A DNA stretch of 20,140 nucleotides from a bacterium HR25 (GTDB lineage Bacteria; Chloroflexota; Dehalococcoidia; SM23-28-2; HRbin24). The stretch is taken from NCBI GenBank assembly GCA_002898615.1, contig BEIB01000012.1, positions 1 through 20,140 on the forward strand. Reading direction: 5' to 3'. The position numbers and the translations under genes were made by a program. Below are positions 15,135-20,140 of this stretch, piece by piece. The notes under the pieces were generated by a model. It was given only the letters and a program-made list of their open reading frames with translations. It was not told the DNA's origin and made no database searches. Position 1 is the stretch's first letter. Every line of letters begins with the position of its first letter.

Positions 15135-15542
15135 TCAGAGCTCTCTCACCATGGGCATCGCCTGCCCCTGGGGAACGAGAGGTCGGTAACCTAATCTTAG
15201 CCAAAAATAAAAGGCCAGGCCCAGCTCCAGGGGCGCCAGCGCCTGGAAGGCCCGCGCCCCCTGACGTTCCGCCTCCTCCTCCAGCCGTCGCACCGACTCA
15301 CTCCCTAGGCCGTAGCCACGGCGTGCCGGCTCGATGACGGCCAGGGTGAAGGTGCACCAGCCGCCCCGGGGGCTCCCCAGACGGTAGCCCAGGGCCCCTC
15401 GCAGCTCCTCCCCCTCCCAGACTCCCACCAGCATCTCTTGGCCGGCCGCGGCCAGCCCCGGGCACCAGGTGGCCAGTCGCTCGCGGTCCCCCGGGCCCAG
15501 GGGTCGCAACTCCACTCTGGAGACGGGGGCCGGAGACGCCAT
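15135..15542 (-). CDS. GNAT-family N-acetyltransferase
   Basis: A 135-residue single-domain GNAT. The acetyl-CoA pyrophosphate-binding loop is RRGYGLG (74-80), in the R/Q-x-x-G-x-G/A form, preceded by the beta strand FTLAVIEPA (65-73). The C-terminal FYFWLRLGYR (111-120) is the usual F-Y-x-x-x-G-F/Y motif. The acceptor is unknown. GGAAAGGG precedes ATG 15542; the gene starts 10 bases after the PHP stop and ends 11 bases before the dipeptidase ATG, so it is inside an operon. The codons for 111-119 (15212-15186) are unusually AT-rich for the window. Confidence 0.85.
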   Translation of the reverse strand: MASPAPVSRVELRPLGPGDRERLATWCPGLAAAGQEMLVGVWEGEELRGALGYRLGSPRGGWCTFTLAVIEPARRGYGLGSESVRRLEEEAERQGARAFQALAPLELGLAFYFWLRLGYRPLVPQGQAMPMVREL

Positions 15543-15552
15543 CCCTTTCCGC

Positions 15553-16260
15553 CTAGCCGGGGATGAGGTCGGTCACCGTTTCCTCGAAGGGGCGGAGCTG
15601 GCCCACGTTGAGGCCAGCGGCCGGATAGTAGCGGCCCGCTCTCAGGAGCGCCAGCATGTGCTCCTGAGACTCCAGCTCCTCGTCGAAGACGGTGACGAAG
15701 CAGCCCAGGCCGTTGGTGGAGTGGCAGTCACTGGCGCCGATGCCCCGCTTGCCCAGGAGGCGGGCCACCGCCAGGGCGAAGGCGTTCTCCCGGGGCGTGC
15801 AGCCGCCGTTGGCCACCTCCACCTCGTCCACGAGCTGGAAGATGGGCAGTCGGGCGGCCGCCTCCGGCGTCAGCTCCACCGGGGGTCGACCGTCCCGCCG
15901 GTAGTGGACGGGGTCGAAGAAGTGGCGGAAGGGGTGGGCGGCGATCATGAAGCCCCCCACCTCGTCCACCACCCGGCGCAGCTCCGTCGCCTTGCGGATG
16001 CCCGGCACGTAGCGGGTCAGGCCAACGACGATGATGTGGCCCAAGTCGGTGGAGACCTCCATGCCCCGGCTGACGAAGAGGCCTGAGCGGCGCCGGAACT
16101 CCTCCACCTCGTGGTCGTCCCAGGCGCGGTCGTGCTCCGTGATGTTGACGCCCGTCAGCCCGATGCGACGGGCCTCCTCGATGAGCTGTTCTGGTCGCAG
16201 GGAGGAGTCGGAGGCGCCGCGCACGGTGTGCACGTGCATGTCGACGATGGTACCAGCCAT
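15553..16260 (-). CDS. PHP-domain metal-dependent phosphoesterase
   Basis: A 235-residue PHP-fold protein with the metal-ligand motifs in order: DMHVHT (7-12), TEHD (41-44), GMEVS with E68, GHIIVVG with H75, AAHPFR with H109, and GASDCHS with D178 and H180. Such stand-alone proteins are usually annotated PHP domain-containing phosphoesterases, and known members hydrolyse nucleotide or sugar phosphates; the substrate here is unknown. The start at ATG 16260 has no clear ribosome binding site. The 52-base gap to the preceding gene holds no recognisable element. Leads PHP-GNAT-M20. Confidence 0.9.
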   Translation of the reverse strand: MAGTIVDMHVHTVRGASDSSLRPEQLIEEARRIGLTGVNITEHDRAWDDHEVEEFRRRSGLFVSRGMEVSTDLGHIIVVGLTRYVPGIRKATELRRVVDEVGGFMIAAHPFRHFFDPVHYRRDGRPPVELTPEAAARLPIFQLVDEVEVANGGCTPRENAFALAVARLLGKRGIGASDCHSTNGLGCFVTVFDEELESQEHMLALLRAGRYYPAAGLNVGQLRPFEETVTDLIPG

Positions 16261-16312
16261 GTCACTACGTAAGGTAAGTCATCGGCCCGTCTCTGTCCAC
16301 GCCGGCGCCCCC

Positions 16313-16735
16313 TCAAGGCGCCGCCCGCGCCAGGTAGGGCAACCCCCAGCCGAAGGCGCCCACCCAGACGGCCACCGTGGCCACCAGCCACCAGGAGAGG
16401 CGCTGCCACACATAGAAGATCGCCCCCAGGAGCCCGCCGCCGAAGAGGAGCACCCCCAGGGTGAAGGCCCAGTTCGGGCTACCCAGGCCAGCCCCCGGCA
16501 GATTGTCCAGGGCGCCGCGGTAGAGCATCCCCAGGATGATGCCGACGAGGGGCCCCCAGGTGAAAAGGAGCAGGGAGAGGGGCACCGCCAGCATCACGGC
16601 GTTGATATTGGGGGCGATGGCCCGCGATAGGGCGGGCACCCGCTCGCGGGCCCGCACCAGCCCCAGGCTCAGGGGCCACACCAGCACCAGGGAGAGGCCG
16701 TAGCCCAGCACCGCGCCGGAGAAGACCTCCGCCAT
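16313..16735 (-). CDS. Small four-helix membrane protein of unknown function
   Basis: A 140-residue protein with four likely transmembrane helices at about 5-27, 45-72, 88-109 and 113-132. Charged residues cluster in the first cytoplasmic loop (RARERVPALSR, 28-38). It has no motif that I recognise. Its ATG is four bases after the ispE stop, so it is probably the third gene of rsmA-ispE. Function not assigned. Confidence 0.7.
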   Translation of the reverse strand: MAEVFSGAVLGYGLSLVLVWPLSLGLVRARERVPALSRAIAPNINAVMLAVPLSLLLFTWGPLVGIILGMLYRGALDNLPGAGLGSPNWAFTLGVLLFGGGLLGAIFYVWQRLSWWLVATVAVWVGAFGWGLPYLARAAP

Positions 16736-16739
16736 CGAC

Positions 16740-17591
16740 CTACCCCTCCAGGGCCTCCGCCCGCCCCACCGTGTGGGTGACCAGCGCCTGGCCCGCCGGC
16801 AGCTCCAGCCGAAGGTGAACGGCCCGCGCCTCCTCCTCGCTGGTGGCTAGGGCGAAGAGGGCAGGCCCGCTCCCCGCCAGGTGCACTCGCCTGGCCCCCG
16901 CCCGCAGCAGCGCTGCCCGGTAGAGGGCCAGGTCAGGGAAGAGGGCATAGGCCACGGCCTCAAAGGCGTTGTGCATGTAGTTCTCGTCCACCAGCCCCTG
17001 CTCGCCCAGCCGCTCCAGGAAACGCTCGGTGAAGGAGCCATCGCTGTAGGCGGCGGGAGAGAGGGAGCCGTACATGCGGGCGGTCTTCCCAGGCAGAGTG
17101 AACGGGGGCACCACCAGCACCAGCCACACCCTGGGGGCGTCCGGCAGCGGGGAGAGCCGCTCGCCGCGGCCGCCGGCCAGCGCCGTCCCCCCGTGGAGGA
17201 AGAAGGGGACATCGGAGCCCAGCCCGGCCGCCCGCTCCAGCAGCTCTGCCTCGGAGAGGGGGAGCGAGAGGAGGCGACGGAGAGCGCGCAGGGTGGCGGC
17301 GGCGTCGGAGCTGCCGCCGCCCAGTCCCGCCCCTGGCGGTATGCGCTTGCGCAGGACGATGCTCAGGCCCCCCTCCTGCCCCAGGCAGCGGACGGCCCGC
17401 AGGACGAGGTCGTCCTCCCTGGCCTCGTGGGGGCCCTCGCAGCGCAGGGACAGCCCCCGGCCGGGCGAGAACTCCAGCTCATCCCACAGGGCGATGGTCT
17501 GGAGAACGGTGCGCACCTCGTGGTAGCCGTCCGGCCGGCGGCCCAGCACCTCCAGCGTCCAGTTGATCTTGGCCGGCGCCTTCGCTCGCAT
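16740..17591 (-). CDS. ispE: 4-diphosphocytidyl-2-C-methyl-D-erythritol kinase
   Basis: GHMP kinase that phosphorylates CDP-methylerythritol in the non-mevalonate isoprenoid pathway, 283 residues. Signatures: APAKINWTLEVLGRRPDGYHE (5-25), with the catalytic Lys8 region; the ATP-binding GHMP loop PPGAGLGGGSSDAAA (85-99); and GSDVPFFLHGG (125-135), with catalytic Asp127. The end AGSGPALFALATSEEEA is the usual C-terminal motif. I use ATG 17591; GTG 17600, overlapping the rsmA TGA as GTGA, is an equally possible start three codons earlier. Co-transcribed with rsmA, an order also known from other bacteria. Confidence 0.95.
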   Translation of the reverse strand: MRAKAPAKINWTLEVLGRRPDGYHEVRTVLQTIALWDELEFSPGRGLSLRCEGPHEAREDDLVLRAVRCLGQEGGLSIVLRKRIPPGAGLGGGSSDAAATLRALRRLLSLPLSEAELLERAAGLGSDVPFFLHGGTALAGGRGERLSPLPDAPRVWLVLVVPPFTLPGKTARMYGSLSPAAYSDGSFTERFLERLGEQGLVDENYMHNAFEAVAYALFPDLALYRAALLRAGARRVHLAGSGPALFALATSEEEARAVHLRLELPAGQALVTHTVGRAEALEG

Positions 17592-17596
17592 CCCTG

Positions 17597-18412
17597 TCAC
17601 ACCAGGCCCTGTGCGGCCGCCGCCCTGTAGAGACGGAGCCACTCGTGGAGCGTCAGCTCGCCGGGGCGACGTGCAGGCTGCAGCCCCGCCGCCAGGAGGA
17701 GAGCCTCCGCCCTCGCCGGCGGAAGCCTCAGGCCCAGGGCCAGCGAGTTGCGGAGCTGCTTGCGGGGCGCGGCGAACCCTCCCTGGACGAAGCGCAGGAA
17801 GGCGTCCAGCTCCCCCTCCGGCAGGAGGGGGCTCCCCCGGGCCTCCAGCCGCAGCACGGCCGAGCGCACCTGCGGCGGGGGAGAGAAGGCCCGCGGCGGC
17901 ACCGTGAACAGGAGCCTCGGCTCGGCCAGGCATTGCATCTCCACGCTGAGATAGGTCATGCCCCCTGCCGCGGCGACGATGCTGCGCGCCACCTCCTCCT
18001 GCAGCATCACCAGCAGCCAGCGGGGCCGCACCTCGTCCCGCAGGAAGTGACGCAGCACCGCCGTGCCGATGGCGTAGGGGAGGTTGCCCACCACCACATA
18101 GGGCGGCCCGGCGTTCGCCCGCGCCAGGAGCTCCGCCGGCGGAAGGCTGAGGACATCCGCCGCCACCACCGTCAGGTTGGTCGCCCGGGGGAAGCGCCCG
18201 CCCAGAGAGGCCGCCAGAGCCTCGTCCACCTCCACGGCGACGAGGCGGGTCGCCCTCGCCAGGAGAAGACGGGTCAGGTTGCCCGTCCCCGGGCCCACCT
18301 CTATAACGGTATCCTGGGGGGAGAAATCGGCCGCCCGGGCGATGCGGACCAGATAGCGCTGGTCGCGGAGCCAGTGCTGCCCCAGCGCCCGCCGCCGATG
18401 ACGCAGGCCCAT
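17597..18412 (-). CDS. rsmA: 16S rRNA dimethyladenosine transferase RsmA (KsgA)
   Basis: SAM-dependent enzyme that dimethylates two adjacent adenines in the 3' terminal helix of 16S rRNA during late 30S assembly; 271 residues. GQHWLRD (11-17, usually GQ-N/H-F-L) is followed by the SAM-binding EVGPGTGNLT (38-47), AVEVDEA (59-65) and the catalytic NLPY (110-113). RAFSPPPQVRSAVLRL and the C-terminal helical domain are typical. I chose ATG 18412, because GAAGG lies at proper spacing and MGLRHRRRALGQ fits the family N-terminus; ATG 18442 would add ten unusual residues. First gene of rsmA-ispE. Confidence 0.96.
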   Translation of the reverse strand: MGLRHRRRALGQHWLRDQRYLVRIARAADFSPQDTVIEVGPGTGNLTRLLLARATRLVAVEVDEALAASLGGRFPRATNLTVVAADVLSLPPAELLARANAGPPYVVVGNLPYAIGTAVLRHFLRDEVRPRWLLVMLQEEVARSIVAAAGGMTYLSVEMQCLAEPRLLFTVPPRAFSPPPQVRSAVLRLEARGSPLLPEGELDAFLRFVQGGFAAPRKQLRNSLALGLRLPPARAEALLLAAGLQPARRPGELTLHEWLRLYRAAAAQGLV

Positions 18413-18464
18413 CACAGCCTTCGCGCACCCCCTAGGGACCATGATAGAGCCTTCGTATGTATGA

Positions 18465-18494
18465 TGGACGATGTGCGGCGCTGGGTGCTACTGT
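18465..18494 (+). promoter_or_regulatory. Candidate extended -10 promoter for the DUF1801 gene
   Basis: TGGACG (18465-18470), 18 bases, then TACTGT (18489-18494), preceded by TGC at 18486-18488 as in extended -10 promoters. A start near 18501 would give a 58-base leader. Modest match only. Confidence 0.3.
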
Positions 18495-18558
18495 CACGAC
18501 GCCTCCAGGCCAGCATGAGTACGCCCCCCTTCCAGACCCGTAGAGGAGGAGCCCCGCG

Positions 18559-19026
18559 ATGAAGGAAAGGCGCAAGTCCGCCAGGGAAGCCGGCGCGAAC
18601 GAGGAATCCACCGAGGGGTTCACGGCCGAGGAGCGGGCCGCCATGCAGGAGCGCGCCCGTGAGATGAAGGCAGGGCGCCGACGCTCGCCGCGGGCCGACG
18701 ATGAGGCCGATGTGCTGGCCAAGATCGCCGAGATGCCCGAGCCGGACCGTACCATGGCCCAGCGGGTCCACGCCATCGTCAAGGCCACGGCGCCGGCCCT
18801 CTGGCCGCGGCTCTGGTATGGCATGCCTGCCTACGCCAGGGACGGCAAGGTCGTCTGCTTTTTCCAGGGAGCCCACAAGTTCAAGACGAGGTACTCCACG
18901 TTCGGCTTCACCGACGCGGCGAACCTGGACGAAGGGGCTATGTGGCCGGTCTCCTTCGCCCTGAGGGAGATGACCGCCGCCGAGGAGGCGAGGATCGCCG
19001 GCCTGGTGAAGCGGGCGGTGAGCTGA
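18559..19026 (+). CDS. DUF1801 (YdhG/YjhX-like) domain protein
   Basis: A 155-residue protein with a basic, charged N-terminal extension (about 1-50), then a DUF1801 domain (about 60-155). The recognisable parts are [12 protein letters not shown] (70-81), [18 protein letters not shown] (85-102), [10 protein letters not shown] (108-117) and the C-terminal [22 protein letters not shown]. The structure of the family is SCP-like, but the biochemical role is unknown. AGGAGG (18544-18549) precedes the ATG by nine bases. It is the only plus-strand gene between rsmA and the DUF348/G5/3D gene, and close relatives are frequent in actinobacteria, so it may have been acquired; that is inference. It converges with the next gene; a weak GGCCC/GGGCC stem follows its stop but has no T run. 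Confidence 0.85.
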   Translation: MKERRKSAREAGANEESTEGFTAEERAAMQERAREMKAGRRRSPRADDEADVLAKIAEMPEPDRTMAQRVHAIVKATAPALWPRLWYGMPAYARDGKVVCFFQGAHKFKTRYSTFGFTDAANLDEGAMWPVSFALREMTAAEEARIAGLVKRAVS

Positions 19027-19068
19027 AGGCCCTCGGAAGGGGCCGGGCGCAGGGTGGCGTCGCCGGCT

Positions 19069-20140
19069 TCAGTTGAGGATGTAAATGGTCACGTAGCCGG
19101 TGCGCCAGGTGGGGATGACGCCGGCCGGGTAGCCCAGGTCTATCATGTACCCCCTGACGCCACCGCCCGTGTCCGCCGCCACGGCGATGCCATACCCGGG
19201 CACGCACATGCGCGTCCCCAGAGGGATGACCGTGGGATCCACGGCCACGATTCCGTAGTCCAGGATGGCGCCGGTGGCGGTGATGTAGCCCCCGGCGCTG
19301 GCCGGGTTGTACCAGGTAGCCCACACGGTGAGGGCCTCCCGGTAGGCCAGGCCGGCGCAGTTGCCGCCCGCCGGGGCGAGGCGCGCCGTCCCCCGTACCA
19401 CCACCCGTGGCTGCGGCGGCACCGTCGTCTCGCTCACCAAGGCGCGGGCCACCTCCCGGCCGTTCTCCCTCCTGATCTCGAACTCGCGGCGGATGAGGCC
19501 GTCCGCTCCCGGCTGCAGCACGTAGCTGCGGCCGCTGAGCAGATTGGGATCGTCCCGGTACTCCACCGGCCGGGGGATGGTCTCCTCCTGCACCTCCCGC
19601 CCCACCTGGACCCGCACCACCTCGATGGCCATGCCGTTCTTGACGAGGGCGCTGGTCTGGGGCGTCACCCGGTCCAGGGGACCCAGCTCCACGCCTTCTT
19701 CCTTGAGGAGCTGGCCCACCGTCGTCGCCTGCGTCTCCACCGGCCGCGCCTCGCCCCCCACCACCAGGGTGACGGAGGCCGCCCGCCGCACCAGAACCTT
19801 GAGACCAGCCGTCAGGGGGGTCTCCGGCGTGGGCACGACCCTGTCCCGGGGCCGTAGCTGGATACCCAGCGCTGTCAGCGCCTCCCCCACTGTTGTGGGC
19901 CGGGAGTAGGCCGTCAGGGAAAGAGGGCCGTCCTGAACGGTGAAGTCCAGATAGCCCTCGGGCGGGAAGGAGCCCAAAGAGATCTGGCCGGACTTGGAGA
20001 CCGGCAGGACGATGATGCCGCTGTGCCAGGCGATGGCGGTATGCGGCCGCTCCCCGCTCTCGCTGGAGAGCTGGGGGATGGCCAGTATAACCAAGGCCGC
20101 CAGCCCACCGACCAGGCCCATGGGCAGGTGGTGCCTGGCG
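19069..20140 (-). CDS. YabE-like cell-wall protein with DUF348, G5 and 3D domains, 5' end outside
   Basis: At least 350 residues. Numbered from ATG 20121: one hydrophobic segment (about 3-18) is a membrane anchor or signal; two DUF348 ubiquitin-like repeats (about 57-112 and 114-170); a G5 domain (about 170-245), probably binding sugar polymers; and a C-terminal 3D domain (266-350). The 3D domain has WATWYNP, AVDPTVIPLGT with D295, AVAADTGGG with D317 and GYMIDLGY with D328, the three acidic residues that give the domain its name. The architecture matches YabE/Rpf-type peptidoglycan-lytic proteins; cell-wall remodelling is the likely role. The frame stays open to the window edge and ATG 20121 has no ribosome binding site, so the true start is probably beyond 20140. 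Confidence 0.85.
   Translation of the reverse strand, partial: ARHHLPMGLVGGLAALVILAIPQLSSESGERPHTAIAWHSGIIVLPVSKSGQISLGSFPPEGYLDFTVQDGPLSLTAYSRPTTVGEALTALGIQLRPRDRVVPTPETPLTAGLKVLVRRAASVTLVVGGEARPVETQATTVGQLLKEEGVELGPLDRVTPQTSALVKNGMAIEVVRVQVGREVQEETIPRPVEYRDDPNLLSGRSYVLQPGADGLIRREFEIRRENGREVARALVSETTVPPQPRVVVRGTARLAPAGGNCAGLAYREALTVWATWYNPASAGGYITATGAILDYGIVAVDPTVIPLGTRMCVPGYGIAVAADTGGGVRGYMIDLGYPAGVIPTWRTGYVTIYILN

Noticed and set aside
13705..15189. 494-codon plus-strand frame opposite the dipeptidase
   Set aside because: Antisense shadow; the minus strand carries all the intact M20 metal-site motifs.
19027..19068. Possible terminator (GGCCC/GGGCC stem) between the convergent DUF1801 and 3D-domain genes
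   Set aside because: Only five pairs with a seven-base loop and no T run on either strand.

Overview
The window is GC-rich, densely packed bacterial chromosome. All the genes look chromosomal and mostly housekeeping; I see no insertion sequence, CRISPR array, rRNA or tRNA. The gene set suggests a Chloroflexota-like bacterium: a TIGR03663/Agl23-type GT-C glycosyltransferase, an SDH-family Clp-fold protease, class II cca and a full-length SMC. This assignment is inference from gene content; no marker phylogeny was possible.

Left part (1-5708, minus strand): an ftsY-led operon. Every junction overlaps (GTGA, ATGA, TAGTG). The order is ftsY, a GT-C-like membrane protein whose acidic motifs are lost, an Agl23-like GT-C glycosyltransferase, and a flippase-like (UPF0104/TIGR00374) membrane protein cut by the left edge. 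This links membrane targeting to lipid-linked sugar transfer or cell-surface glycosylation.

Centre (5709-12036): two plus-strand genes, a secreted GH25-like six-cysteine protein and an SDH/ClpP-class membrane protease, lie between ftsY and the minus-strand rnc-smc pair. They interrupt the rnc-smc-ftsY order known from other bacteria. A near-consensus promoter drives rnc-smc; a TATAAT box on the other strand faces cca.

Right-centre (12037-13771): cca is followed by two small tandem Cys/His zinc-finger genes. The second has an in-frame TGA just before its last CxxC pair. A perfectly paired 8-bp hairpin starts 12 bases after that TGA, and the frame continues to a stop shared with the convergent neighbour. 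This is the most unusual locus here: recoded UGA, nonsense mutation or sequence error.

Right part (13768-20140): on the minus strand, rsmA-ispE-small membrane protein, then PHP phosphoesterase, GNAT acetyltransferase and M20 dipeptidase. A plus-strand DUF1801 gene separates rsmA from a YabE-like DUF348/G5/3D cell-wall protein at the right edge. The yabE-ksgA-ispE order recalls Bacillus. No stretch over 300 bases lacks a gene; the largest gaps (about 137-173 bases) hold candidate promoters.
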